From: Limonium bicolor
Taxonomy: Eukaryota; Streptophyta; Magnoliopsida; Caryophyllales; Plumbaginaceae
Direction: 5' to 3'
Assembly: GCA_023374045.1 (NCBI GenBank)
Contig: CM041779.1
Span: 265,618,131-265,682,130, forward strand
DNA length: 64,000 bases
Both the position numbers and the translations under genes were made by a program. Positions 33,142 through 45,008 of the stretch are shown here, piece after piece (position 1 is the stretch's first letter; every line of letters starts with the position of its first letter). The notes under the pieces were generated by a model, which did not search any database, was not told where the DNA came from, and was given only the letters and a program-made list of their open reading frames with translations.

Positions 33142-33747
33142 CTAAGAAGTAAACAATGACGGGTACTTCGCCTTCATCTTGTCTTCCAGCTCCCAAGTGG
33201 CCTCCTCAACGTCCTGGTTAGACCAAAGAACTTTCACCAGTCTCACAGACTTATGGCGAGTGTCTCGAGTCTTAGTATCCAGAATCCGTACCGGAGTCTC
33301 CACTGATCGCATGGTCGGCTCTAAGGTTAGCCTTTCAGGCTGAAGCACATGAGACGGATGAGACATATACTTCTTCAACTGGGACACATGAAATACAACA
33401 TGTACTTTGCCCAGCTCGGCGGGTAGATCAAGTCTGTAAGCTACCGGGCCGATCCGCTCCGTCAAAACATAAGGCCCCACATATTTTGGGCTCAACTTGC
33501 CTTTCTGGCCAAAACGAAATACTCCCTTCATGGGGGATACTCTCAAAAATACCTGATCGCCTACGGCGAACTCCAGGTCACGTCTGCGCACATCTGCGTA
33601 CGACTTCTGTCTATCCTGAGCTGCCTTCATGTTAGCCCGGATCTGGCGAACTTCTGCCTGAACTTGTTCTAGATACTCTGGTCCTATGATGACCGTCTCA
33701 CTCGACTCATCCCAGCATAATGGCGTGCGGCATGGTCTACCGTACAA
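33142..33747 (-). CDS. pol: E5 pol, integrase C-terminal part and chromodomain-like tail
   Basis: A 201-residue open frame from just after an in-frame TAG at 33753-33751, where E2 and E3 have CAG (Gln of SPFQALYG). It includes the integrase C-terminal helices, KSYADVRRRDLEFAVGDQVF, the GPY/F-type region GPYVLTERIGPVAYRLDLP, and the chromodomain-like VKVLWSNQDVEEATWE. This copy shows the uninterrupted middle segment [14 protein letters not shown] that is scrambled in E2. Confidence 0.9.
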   Translation of the reverse strand: MYGRPCRTPLCWDESSETVIIGPEYLEQVQAEVRQIRANMKAAQDRQKSYADVRRRDLEFAVGDQVFLRVSPMKGVFRFGQKGKLSPKYVGPYVLTERIGPVAYRLDLPAELGKVHVVFHVSQLKKYMSHPSHVLQPERLTLEPTMRSVETPVRILDTKTRDTRHKSVRLVKVLWSNQDVEEATWELEDKMKAKYPSLFTS

Positions 33748-33753
33748 TGCCTA

Positions 33754-34645
33754 GAAGGGAGACATCTTGATCGAAGCATGGTAACTGTTGTTGTAGCTAA
33801 ACTCGATCAGATGTAACTTGTCAATCCAGCTGGTCTGAAAGTCAAGTGCACATGCACGTAACATATCCTCAAGTGTCTGGATGGTGCGCTCACTCTGCCA
33901 TCTGTCTGGGTGAAACGCTGTACTCATTTCAGTTCGGTACCCAGTGCTTCTCGCGTAGACTTCCAATACCTCGATAAGAATCTGGTATCTCTGTCAGATA
34001 CAATCGTTTTCGGTACCCCATGATGTCTTACAATTTCTCTATCAAAGAGTTCTGCCAGTTTTGCCACTTTCCAGGTGTCCTTCATCGGTATGAATCGAGC
34101 CACCTTGGTCAGTCGGTCAACAATAACCCAAATCATATTCAGACCTCCCCTTGTAGGCGGAAGCCCTACTACGAAGTCCATAGAAATATCATGGAACTTC
34201 CACTCAGGCACTGGCATTGGCTGTACCATACCACCAGGCCGTCGGTGCTCAAACTTGACCTTCTGGCAAGTGAGACACCTCAATACATAATCAGTAACAT
34301 CCTTTTCATTCCAGTCCACCAAAAATATCTTTTCATACCCTTATACATCTTTGAAGCTCCGGGGTGAATCGAAGTAGTAGAAAAATGGGATTCACTCAAT
34401 ATGCGCTCCTTCAACTCAGCGCTACTCCTCGGTATACACAATCGGCCATTAAGCCTAATCAGGTCATCATCGTGGAGTCTGAAGTCGTACTTCTGACCCT
34501 CGAATGTGCCATCAATAAGCTTCTGCCTGATCTCCATCATATACTGATCCGTCATCTGAGCACTCCGCACCTCTTCAACCAATCCAGTATGAGAGACTAG
34601 CGAATGGAGAGAGTGTGCTCGGCGACTCAATGCGTCAGCTACCAC
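33754..34645 (-). pseudogene. pol: E5 pol, RNase H end and integrase core (frameshifted)
   Basis: Three overlapping frame segments: 34645-34280 with [12 protein letters not shown] and the HPGASKMYKGMKRYFWW zinc-module start, 34322-33924 with CLTCQKVKFEH, ISMDFVVGLPPT and [13 protein letters not shown], and 33966-33754 with [14 protein letters not shown] residues are all present. Small indels near 34310, 33950 and 33905 cause the breaks. Confidence 0.86.
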
Positions 34646-36507
34646 ATTTGCCTTACCCTCTTTGTATTATAGATAATGTCATAGTCATTTAGAAACTCAA
34701 CCCACCTTCTTTGCCTCATGTTCAACTCCTTCTGAGTGAACAAGTACTTTAAACTTTTGTGGTCCGAATAAATTGTCACACTTACCCCATACAAATAATG
34801 TCGCCATATCTTCAGTGCGAAGACAATGGCACCCAATTCTAAGTCGTGGGTAGGGTAGTTCTCCTCATGCTTTTTCAGCTGTCGGGAGGCGTAAGCTACG
34901 ACCTTCCCGTGTTGCATCAACACACAACCCATACCTCTACCTGATGCGTCGCAATAGACCTCAAAACCATCTGGACCGTCTGGTATAGTCAGGACTGGTG
35001 CAGATGTCAGAGCATCCTTGAGACTCTGGAAAGAACTCTCACAGTCGAATGTCCACTCGAATGGTGCATCCTTCTTCATTAAGGAAGTCATCGGCTTCGA
35101 GACACTGGAGAAGTCCTTTACAAACCTCCTATAATAACCTGCCAGACCGAGGAAGCTCCTGATATCGGTAACTGTCTTCGGCCTAGGCCAGGTGCGCACT
35201 GCATCAATCTTTGCCGGATCAACAGCGATCCCAGCCTCAGAAATCACATGTCCAAGAAAGGATACTTGGTTCAGCCAAAACTCACATTTCGAAAACTTAG
35301 CATAAACTGATTCTTCCTCAATGTTTGTAACACATTTCTCAGGTGGCTTTCATGCACCTCTCGATTTGAGTACACAAGAATATCATCGATGAAGACTACC
35401 ACAGACTTGTCCAACTGATCTTGGAACAAGCGGTTCATTAAATCCATGAACTTCGCTGGTGCATTGGATAACCCAAACGGCATAACCGTAAACTCATAGT
35501 GTCCATATGGTCCTGAATGCTGTCTTCTCAATGTCACTGTCACGGATGGCAATCTGATGGTATCCGGATCGTAGATCTATCTTGGAGAATACTGATGCTC
35601 CCCTCAACTGATCAAAAAGATCGTCGATGCGTGGTAAAGGGTAACGGTTCTTTACCGTAACTGCATTCAGTTCTCGATAGTCAATACACAGGCAGGACTA
35701 CCGTCCTTCTTCTTCACGAAGAGGACCGGCGCTCCCCATGGTGAAACGCTAGGGCGGATAAACCCCTTGTCGAGTAGGTCTCTCAGCTGCTCCTTGAGCT
35801 CTGTCATCTCTGCTGGAGCCATACGATAGGGCGCCTTCGCAATTGGTCCGGTACCCGGAACCAAATCAATCTCAAACTCCACTTCCCGTGCTGGCGGCAT
35901 GCCCGGCAGTTCCTTAGGGAATACATCAGGAAACTCCGACACTACCGGCACATCAGGACTAAACTCTGGGTCTCTCTCTATGTCCTGGACATAGCAGAGG
36001 TATACATCACTCCCTCGTCGTAGTTCACGACACATAGCCATGGCGGTGATGATCTGAGTCGAAGGCTCCCTGGGCCTCTGGCGGTAAGATATAGTAACCC
36101 CAGATGGACTCCGAAGAAGCAGACGATGCTGGCACACAGGATTCTGCCCTTGTACCGCTCCAACCAGTTCATCCCGACAATCACATCAAAACCAAGTCCG
36201 TCGAACTCTATCAGGTCGATCGGAAATTCTTCACCTCTGATTCGTACAACAACATCTCGGTGGTAGCGGGTACACCTGATCTGCTCTTTTGACGGGAGAG
36301 TGACTAGGAAGTCTGGCATCTCATCACCGTCTAACCCCAGCCTCTTCGCAAAGGATAGCGAAATAAATGTATGTGAGGCTCCGGAGTCGAACAAGATCGA
36401 AGCGTCCACGCCATTGACTGGAAAGGTACCGGTGAGGATCGTGCCGCTCTTGCCGGCTTCTGCCTCATTGCCGACACTCAGGGTACCTCCCGTTCCGAGT
36501 GCACAGC
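34639..36507 (-). pseudogene. pol: E5 pol exon start: protease, reverse transcriptase, RNase H (frameshifted)
   Basis: The exon begins after the acceptor AATTAG|GCTGTGCAC at 36507. Protease has DSGASHTFI (in 36409-35978) and [10 protein letters not shown]. The linker and RT start lie in 36137-35667 ([23 protein letters not shown]). The RT core with [17 protein letters not shown] and FIDDILVYS is in 35552-35271. RNase H with [18 protein letters not shown] and [13 protein letters not shown] is in 35247-34639. Breaks near 36010, 35690, 35510, 35345-35260 and 34670 are one- or two-base indels against E2 or E4. All catalytic blocks are readable, so a functional ancestor is recent. Confidence 0.88.
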
Positions 36508-37573
36508 CTAATTCATTGGCAAACTAATAAGTATTGGGTAACGACACGGTTTATATACTTCAACAACTTCACTTTATTCATTAACACACTCTTCTTACAT
36601 TATACGTTGGTTTACACTGTTGACATAGCTAACACATATATAATATCCTTAACATACACTGACTTAACACATTACATAATTATACAAGGCTTTAAAACTG
36701 TCTGAAGGTCAAATTCAAACGTCCGGGTTTCATGTGTGTGGCATTGATCACTGCCGACGGTGCGGTATTCAGTTTGATCTTTCTGATGCCATGATATAGC
36801 ATCCTTGACTGCCCACCCATGATTAACACATCTCCTGACTTTAGTACTAACTTCTTTGCGAGATCAGTACGCTTCTGCTCGCCATATATAAATACTGTGG
36901 TATCACCAATGGACCAAGACACCACGGGTACTCCCTTACTTAGAGACTGGGGTGACTCGTCCTTATCTTGGTGTAAACCCAATCGTCCACCTTTCTGGTA
37001 GAAGTTCACAATACACAAATCCACCTTAACACTTGGAATTGAATCCATTTCAACTTGCTGAGCAATTCCACGGCGTGGTTAACGACCGCAAGGAACTCCT
37101 CGGGTATCATCGGTATAATTGCTCCGTCTTCAGCTCGCACTTCTTGATATGTCTTGGTGTAAGGATTCCAGTCCTTACCCATGCACATCATCTTCAATCT
37201 CATTCTTGATCCGCTCGGGTATTCAGGTGTGTAGAACCTCCAGGTGTTGCTCCAAGTTCATTGCATCGTCTGATGATATGGACTTGTGCTTCCGGTGTCA
37301 GGTATCCATTTAAGAGTATCATACCTGGCTGGATAACCTGACATTGCTCCATTGGAAAGTCGGTGATGTTGATGGTGGTTTCTTCAGGGTTTGGTGTGGG
37401 TGGGATTGGATAACATATATTGAAGGTTCCTTTAAGTTTAGAATTATCTAATTAGGTGACTTTCACACTATACTTTAACTCTTTACTCACGTAATGTACA
37501 CTTGGACTCACTAATACACATGCATGAAATGCGGTATGCAATCACTTATTTCACTCAACAGTTTAGGCGGTAC
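36508..37573 (-). other. E5 predicted gag-pol intron (1066 nt) enclosing the AlkB exon
   Basis: Donor CCAG|GTACCGCC (first intron base 37573) and distal acceptor AATTAG|GC (exon from 36507). The proximal acceptor AAAG|GAACC opens AlkB at 37429. Donor, layout and phase match E2 and E4. No RNA evidence is available. Confidence 0.68.
36692..37429 (-). pseudogene. E5 AlkB-type 2-oxoglutarate/Fe(II) dioxygenase (two frame segments)
   Basis: The catalytic half is open from 37048 to the stop at 36692: IVNFYQKGGRLGLHQDKDES with the HxD Fe ligands, VVSWSIGD, SRMLYHGIRKI with the distal His, and GRLNLTFRQF with the RxNxTxR motif. The N-terminal half carries MKMMCMGKDWNPYTKTYQ-like sequence (37203-37006) and is separated by single-base losses near 37070 and 37240. 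Before that, the leader after the acceptor at 37429 reads in frame with the gag donor phase. This copy therefore has the leader frame that E2 lost. Protein identity to E2 is very high by eye. Confidence 0.9.
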
Positions 37574-39028
37574 CTGGTATCGAAGAGGGCCTCTGGCCCC
37601 TCAGACCGATCCACCACATTCAGGGCGGCCTTGCTAGGTCCCGACCCCTTTCCCTTCTGGGAATCAGTGTGCCTCTGATCTGTGGGTGGCTGGTTAGCCG
37701 TCTTCGGGCCATCAATAGTTGTTGTGGCCTTACCCTTCCACTGCCCCTTGGGCTTGTTGACTCTGTTGTTGGGGTTCCGGTAACACTCGTAGTCACGGTG
37801 ACCCCACTTCTCGCAGTAACGACACTGTACGTCGTTTCCTTTGTAGTCCTTGCCGGGGTGGTCTCCGTTACACCACTTACAGTAGTAGTGGCGCTCCGGT
37901 CCAGAACCCGTGCTAGCTGCTATCACAATACACAATCAATACTTACTTTACAACTTAACATCATACACTTCAACTTATCACACATGATTAAATAATTACC
38001 CTTAGGTGGGTAAGAGCGTAGGGGTTTCGCCGCATAAGCATATGTGAGCTTCAATGGCTCCTCAGCTGTGGTGGTCTGGGCTTGGCCCTTGTCACCCTGG
38101 TGCTGACTCTTTTGGGGTGGGGATAAGGTTCTTCTTCTTCTTTCCTCCCCCACCCCTGCGGACTCTGGCCCTCGCTCGTGGCCTTGTGCTTGTGCGCATT
38201 CTCCTCGTCCCTCAGACGGACGGTGATCTCAACCTTAGCAGCGGCATGATAGCACTCCTGAATTTAGGACGCCAGTCATGCTCCGCAATACATACTAACA
38301 AACTCACATTAATACTCACTTATGGATTACACTTATTCACATCACACTCATTAAATTACCTGCAAGGTAGTATACTCAGCTGGCCCCATCCCATAGCGAA
38401 GACGGTGGCTGAGACCGTTGTAGAAACGGTTTACCAGCACCCGGTTCGAGTATCCCAGGTCCGGTAACAGGTGGATAAGACCGGTGAATGCAGTGTAGTA
38501 CTCATCAACCGACATCTTGTCCCCCTGCCTCAGACTATCCAGCTCCAGGCGCTTGGCCTCTTGAACATGCACAGGGTAGTATTTGGCTCGCAGTAGTGCC
38601 GTGTACTCCCTCCAACCAAACTGAGGATCCGCCATCCGGTCCTCTCTCACAAGCTTCCACCAACTCTGTGCCAACCCTTCAGGTAGTAAGCGCAAGACGG
38701 ACCTTGGCCCCAGGCACATCCAAGGTCTCGTAGGCGTCTCCAACTCGGAGATGTACGCCTCCAGCTTACGTGGGTCGGTCTCCCCATGAAACGACGGGGG
38801 TCTAAGATCTGCCAATGCCTTGACCCAGTTGGTCTCTCGTGGCGGTGGCGGTGGTGGTTGAACTTCGGGCTGTTGCCCCTGCTGAATTGCAGCTACAAGT
38901 TGTGGGACCATTTGGGCTACGGCGGCCGCTACAGCTTCGGCCATAACCTGAGCCGTAGTATTCTCGCCCTAGACATCCGTATCTCCAGTACCGCTTCCGC
39001 GGCCTCTACCTCTCGGTCTACCTGACAT
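37562..39028 (-). pseudogene. gag: E5 gag with three exons (stop and indels)
   Basis: Exon 1 (39028-38360) starts MSGRPRGRGRG. It has an in-frame TAG at 38971-38969 where E2 has CAG, then the Pro-rich stretch and gag fold (SWWKLVRED, YYPVHVQEAKRLEL, DKMSVDEYYTAF), with a two-step frame slip near 38690-38735. Intron 1 is 38359-38258 (102 nt). Exon 2 is 38257-38000. Intron 2 is 37999-37917 (83 nt). Exon 3 has CKWCNGDHPGKD followed by Tyr where E2 has Cys, and an intact CCHC knuckle CRYCEKWGHRDYEC. All splice sites are at the same positions as in E2. One base gained near the exon 3 end shifts the frame before the donor. Confidence 0.85.
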
Positions 39029-39244
39029 CTGAATTCACACGAACATTATTAGCATTATGCTTACACGCTTATCGGTTCCAACGGTTGTAACGTTTTCCCG
39101 ACAACAAGGTATCTCCACACTTGGTTAGTGGTTAACCTTTCCATAACTGCTCACTTAGGTAACTGTAGTTATGTTTCCTAACTCGGTATTTTCCTAAGCT
39201 CGGTATTCTAGTCATATCGCTCTGATACCACTTTTTGGTATCAT
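39029..39244 (-). other. E5 leader between 5' LTR and gag, with primer-binding site
   Basis: Contains TGGTATCAGAGC (39230-39219), complementary to initiator tRNA-Met. It lies 14 nt from the LTR because of an extra ATGATACCA. The gag ATG directly follows GAATTCAG, an acceptor-like context. Confidence 0.75.
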
Positions 39245-40584
39245 TGTAACACCCCTACAACGGACTTCACAACTAATTGAAATCGCAGCGGAATTAAACA
39301 ACTAAACATTAACTAAACGCTTCGGTGCTACAACGCCGCCAACCACCCACGTGGTTAACAAGGCAGAATAAATACAAGTGTACCGGTCTGATGATCAGAC
39401 TCCCGAGCATAGAACTAAACCATAATTACATCATATACAATACCGAGTATTTAAACATTCCTTCACTGTAAACTGTTATACCGCCATAGTAGTTTCAACG
39501 GGATCAAAATATAATGCCACGGGAGCACAGGCGCATCCCGGGCTCAACATCCAAATAAACCAAAGTACAACTGCAGCCTAGATCCTACAGCCACTCTGCT
39601 TCCTCGATCCTCATCCTGCAGTAAAAATATGGAGCCCCCGAGGGGGTCAGCAACCCTTGGCTGGTATGGTTAACGCGCAGCCCATCGGCTACCGGGATAC
39701 GCGCAACTAATTGTCATGATAACATGGCATTCATTTTAAACATAACATAACATAACATAATGTGGCATAGCATTATTATTGCATAGCACAACATCACATA
39801 CATAGTGGATACTCTTTCCACAATAACAAACCAAGAAGGTTAAATAACATAAGAGCCTAGAGAATGGTTCACCCTCATGTTAAGCTCGTTACACACACTC
39901 ATTACCGTTCTTTATTCGAACGAGTAACTTAAGTCACAGATGGTTCGGATATAGTGACCCGAACACACCACAAAACACATGTTCCCACTAAACCGATCAT
40001 AAGTCAGAATAGGTAAGCTTTGGAGGAAGCTAGCGGGAGATCGAACGCCAAATTAAGGAGAACAATCTTAACAACATAAGAGTCGAATCTGATTCAGATA
40101 TCTACTCTTAACTTACATGCATGACCGGACAACCGGATTCCTCACTTCCCAGTTAGCACTTGTTAGAAGTTCACGGTGGAACTTAACAAACAACACAACA
40201 GTGGTAAGTCACGTTAGACACACACAAGGGAAATGTCACATCATAACATCACAATAATATGAACAACGGAAACTCATTACATGTTAAGTCTTATAATCAT
40301 AAACACACAGAAAAACAAACAACACAAGCCGGTGTAAACCGGTAGGCAACAGACTGCAAGAAAACCATACCTTGGTCCTTGCTTCGATTGATTTCCACCG
40401 TAGGTCACTCCTATACATGTTTAAGAATGTCGGTTAATTACTCACTTAACTTCAAATTTATTAAGTGTTTAGCATGTTTATATGACATGTTTTAATGTAT
40501 TAACTTATACTTAATTACCCACATTATACCCCCCAGGGTTTATTACTTAAGCCATTCTTGTTTGTTTTTTTTTTTACTAGTTTT

Positions 40585-40905
40585 GGTCCGACCGACCTTA
40601 CCGACCGACCTTACACAAGGTCGGTCCATTCCAGAACATATTACCGTCAAAATTTTCTACTCCGACCAAACTTGTAAGTTCGGTCGCATGTTCGGTCCAT
40701 TCCCTAGAGTTTCTTCCCTGTGAAAATTTAGGCCCGACCGAACATGCCAAGTCCGGTCCCATGTTCGGTTGATTCCAGAAACTTAATTCGTGCACAAAAT
40801 ACAAGCCCGACCGACCTTGCAAGTCCGGTCCCCAAGGTCAGTCCATTCCAGAAACCAATTCTCGCAGGGCAAACTGGGCTCGACCGACCTTGCAAGTTCG
40901 GTCTG
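40585..40905. repeat. Palindromic AGGTCGG array in E5 5' LTR
   Basis: Counterpart of 30167-30495, with the same order of inverted units and a few substitutions. Confidence 0.85.
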
Positions 40906-42538
40906 CTCCAGACCCTTATTTTCCATTGCTCATTTAACTCCAAACTTCACCTCATATATCCTAGTACACCCTAACCTCATTTGGGCACTTCGAACACACC
41001 TTAAGACATCCTTAAACACTCATAAAACTCATTTTCTAATTCCTTAAACCTTTACTCATTTCTTCCCAAAATTCCTAACACTTATAATGTTTTCTCCTAG
41101 GTCTCCAAGTGGTGTTTCATACCTAAGATGATCACTTATGCCAAAATACTCCCTCACCAACAACATCATCTCTCAAGCATCTATTCTCACAACTAACTCC
41201 TTATGTCATTCTTGAAATCCTTTTTTCAAGTTTACTCTTTCTCCTTGTTCACCAAAGTTTGCCTAAATCCTAACACAAGTCCAAATGACTTTGGTGTATC
41301 CCAAACATTCATTTGCATTATAAAATCCTCTAGAACATTGCCTAAGCCCTTTTCACATCTTAAAACAACTTAATGCATGTCTCTCCCACTAGTTGAACAC
41401 TTAACCATTCTAAACATTTCCTAACTTACCAAACTCATTTTAAACCCTTAAAACTTCTTGTTTATTACCTAAATTTTGACATGACCACTCCTAGAACATT
41501 ACTAAACCAAGACACATTGTCTTCACCATCAAACAACCATGAACACTAAAATCCATCAAACACATCTTTATACACAAACTTCACACATTTAGCACTACAT
41601 CACAATATAGTGCATAATTTAAATTGCATGGCACTTAGGCCCTTAAATAACATGGCTCTTAGGCCCTTAAGATGCATAAATCATAAACACTGAATTTCCA
41701 CAATATATTTGCCTTTGACCTGCAAATACACTCAACAACACATATGCCTTTTACTAACCCTTAAGAGCATTCTTCTAAGTCACTTCCCATTGGCTCCTTA
41801 GATCATTTTCATAAGCAATACAAGCTCATTTCTCCTAAGACTTTAAACCACATTAGGTTAGCATATTTACCTCTTTTCCTCACAAACTTCCTTCTTGTTT
41901 CCTTGTTTAAAATCGGCAAGGCTTTAGATTGTTTGTCAACTTCTAAACATTATACAAACAACATAATGAGTATCAAGCTTTAAGCTTCATCTCATTGTAA
42001 ACCCTAGATTGTACATTGTTTCAAAAGCATTAAGATAATTGTTTTACCTTAGAACTTGAAGAGAGTTTGAATATATATCCAGAGAGGACTCCACCTAGTC
42101 CATGAAAGGTTGGAATGAAGCTAGAACAAAGCAACATAAGGACTCCATTAAGAGTGATTTTCGGTCAAGATAAAAACATGAAGGAAACATCATTTTTCTT
42201 TGAGATTCCTTACCTAGAAGCAAAGGAGATCAATAATATGTAGAAATATAAGCTCAAGCTCCTTCAATGGTGGAACTCCATGGCACCGAAATGGTGGTCT
42301 TGAAGTTTTGAGGAGATAGAAATGAAGAGCTTGATGAGAGGAAGAGAATGGTGGTGTTTGTTTTTGATTTGGTTAAGTAAGCTAGGAAATACAAGTGGTC
42401 AAAGATGGAGTTTGTGTATTACTATTGCAAATCGTGAATGAAGGAAAGAAGAGAGGTTGAAGAAGACTTGGAACCGTGGGAAATGAAGAAGGGAAATGAG
42501 AGAATGAGATAAGTGAGTTTGTTTTGCTTTTTAGAAGA

Positions 42539-42546
42539 TATTTATA
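42539..42546 (-). promoter_or_regulatory. TATA box of E5 5' LTR
   Basis: The minus strand reads ATGTATAAATATCTTC, followed after about 30 nt by CTCACTTATCTCATTCTCTC, a CT-rich start typical of plant leaders. It is the best core-promoter match in the window. The homologous E2 site is weaker (TTAAATATC). Confidence 0.6.
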
Positions 42547-43178
42547 CATTAAAGCAAATAGTAACTTAAGTAGTCATCTTTATTTACTTAACATGTTAAC
42601 AAGAGTGGTGAGTCACCACACTTACAAAAACCGGCCCCCAATAGTTACTTAGGGGTGTTTTAGTCTTTTTTGATCAATTTAATTACTTATAACAACATAT
42701 GTTACAAACTAGCTTATTTTAGTACTATTTACTAAAACAAGGCACATAGAAGTGAAATTTTTGATTTCCCATTGATATAGACTTCCAAATGTGATACTAT
42801 ATAGTACACATGTTAATTAAAGAGTAATGATGGACATTTAGCCATTCAAAACTCATTTACAAGACAATTTTTCAAAAATGTGCTTTAAGACTCCTTAAAG
42901 CACATTTTGTGTTTTAACTTGTTTTCAAGCTTGGTTTTCTTTGGTAATTGGTTTAATATGTTCATTAGTATATAAATAAGGTCTTGGCAAGTTCACTAGG
43001 TCTTACCCAAGCTTATCCCAAGCTTAGAGCACATTTTAGCCCTAATTGACCTTAAAGCACATTTTGTGTTTTCAATTGTTTAAATTTGTTTACTAATGTT
43101 TCTAAGACTCTTTTTAGTCTTAATATAACATATTTAAATGTTTAAACAACATACTAAGGTTTGGGGTATTTCAATAGT

Positions 43179-43565
43179 CCTTCAGGAACTCTAACCATCT
43201 TCTCTGTCTCATATTCAACTCCTTCTAAGTGAATATGTACTTCAAGCTTTTATGGTCGGTGTACACTGTCAAACTAACTCCGTATAAGTAATGGCTCCAT
43301 ATCTTCAAGGCGAAGACTACAGCTCCCAACTCAAGATCGTGCGTGGGGTAGTTTTCCTCTTGTTTCTTCAGCTGGCGAGAGGCATAAGCAACTACCTTGC
43401 CATGCTGCATGAGTACACAACCCAATCCCTTACCTGATGCGTCACAATATACCTCAAATCCCTCTGTACCGTCTGGGATAGTCAGAACAGGTGCAGAAGT
43501 CAATGAGTCCTTCAAGCTCTAAAATGAACTCTCACAGTCATCTATCCATACAAACGGTGCATCTT
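43179..43565 (-). pseudogene. pol: E4 pol, RNase H N-terminal part (right of the E5 insertion)
   Basis: RNase H with [39 protein letters not shown] and [13 protein letters not shown] (open 43515-43225). TAG codons near 43565 and at 43521-43519 (the latter replaces CAG, Gln) interrupt it upstream. The coding sequence then runs into the E5 insertion at 43178 and resumes at 28803. Confidence 0.88.
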
Positions 43566-43566
43566 T

Positions 43567-45008
43567 CTACATCAAACTGGTCATTAGGTTGCTAACCTTA
43601 GAAAAGTCCTTAACAAACCTCCTGTAATAACCTGCCAAGCCGAGGAAACTCCTGATGTCGGTAACTGACTTCGGCCTTGGCCAGGTGCGCATGGCGTCAA
43701 TCTTTGCTGGATCCACTAAGATCCCAGCATCTGAGATGATATGACCTAGGAAAGAGACCTGGTCAAGCCAAAACTCACACTTGGAGAACTTAGCATAAAG
43801 CTGGTTCTCCCTTAGTATCTCTAAAACTCGTCTCAAGTGACTTTCATGTTCACTCCTCGACCCTGAATATATGAGTATATCATCGATGAAGACCACAACT
43901 GACTTGTCCAACTGTTCCCTGAAAAAACGGTTCATCAAATCCATAAATATCGCCGGTGCGTTCGACAAACCAAACAGCATCACTGTAAACTCGTAGTGAC
44001 CATATCTCGTCCGGAATGCCGTCTTCTCAATATCTTTCTCTCTAGCAGGAATCTGATGATACCCTGACTTGAGATCAATCTTAGAGAACACGGATGCCCC
44101 TTTCAATTGATCAAACAAATCATCTATGCGTGGTAGCGGATACTTGTTCTTTATTGTAACAGTATTCAACTCCCTGTAGTCGATGCAGAGGCGGAGACTG
44201 CCATCCTTCTTCTTCACGAAGAGTATTGACGCTCCCCATGGTGATACGCTAGGCCGCACAAACCCTTTGTCGAGCAGGTCTCTCAGCTGTTCTTTCAACT
44301 CATTCATCTCGGCTGGAGCCATGTGGTAAGGCGCCTTGGCTATCGGTCCGGTTCCTGGTAGCAACTCGATGGTGAACTCTACCTCCCGTGGTGGTGGCAT
44401 GTCGGTTAGTTCCCTTGGAAAGAGGTTAGGAAACTCTGACACCACTGGTACTTTGGGGTCGAACTCTGAATCTCTCTCTATATCCTGAACATAGCAGAGG
44501 TACACTTCTTTCTTCTTTCTCAGCTCTCGATACATGGCCATAGCGGTGATGATCTTGGTTGAAGGCTCTCTAGGTCTCTGGCGGTATGATATAGTAACCC
44601 CAAACGAACTCCTGAGTAGCAGTCGGTGCTCGGCGTAGAGGATACGACCCTTGTGCCGCTCCAACCAGTTCATCCCAAATATAACATCAAACCCTAAATC
44701 TCTGAACTCAATCAAGGTGATAGGAAAGTCTTCTCCTCTAATTCGGATAGTGGCTGCTCGGTAGTAGCGAGTGCATCGAACCTTCTCCTTAGACGGGAGC
44801 GTAACCGTAAAGTCTGGCAGCTCGTCAGCGTCTAGCCCCAACTTCCTTGCAAATGATGATGAGACGAAGGTATGCGAGGCCCCTGAGTCGAATAGTATTG
44901 ATGCATCAATGCCATTGATCGGAAAGGTACCCGTGAGGATAGTGCCGCTCTCGTCGGCCTATGCCTTAGTGAGTAAGCTTAACGCACCCTCCGAACCGAA
45001 TCTACAAC
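43567..45008 (-). CDS. pol: E4 pol exon start: protease and reverse transcriptase
   Basis: The best preserved protease-RT in the window; the open frame 44841-43567 alone has 424 residues. The exon starts after ACGTAG|GTTGTAG at 45008. Protease has DSGASHTF just upstream of 44841 and the block [12 protein letters not shown] follows with [47 protein letters not shown], catalytic FIDDILIYS and [15 protein letters not shown]. One TAG lies near 44960 in the region preceding the protease active site. It ends at a TAG before KDAPF. Confidence 0.9.

Larger units (their letters stand above)
28804..43173 (-). mobile_element. E5: full-length AlkB-carrying chromovirus inserted in E4 pol
   Basis: Minus strand, 14.4 kb, TSD ATAGT. 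The 5' LTR is 39245-43173, the primer site 39219-39230, gag 39028-37562, AlkB 37429-36692, protease to chromodomain 36507-33142, the PPT 32767-32751, and the 3' LTR 28804-32750. It is closely related to E2 in coding sequence, but its LTR carries a different palindromic array (AGGTCGG instead of GGGTCGG). Confidence 0.95.
39245..43173 (-). repeat. E5 5' LTR
   Basis: 3929 bp, TG...CA. It contains a clear TATA box (minus strand TATAAATA, 42546-42539), a CT-rich leader after it (about 42520-42420), donor-like CTTCTAG|GTAAGG near 42213, the palindromic array 40585-40905, and acceptor-like TTTTTACTGCAG|GATGAGGATCG near 39620. Confidence 0.95.
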
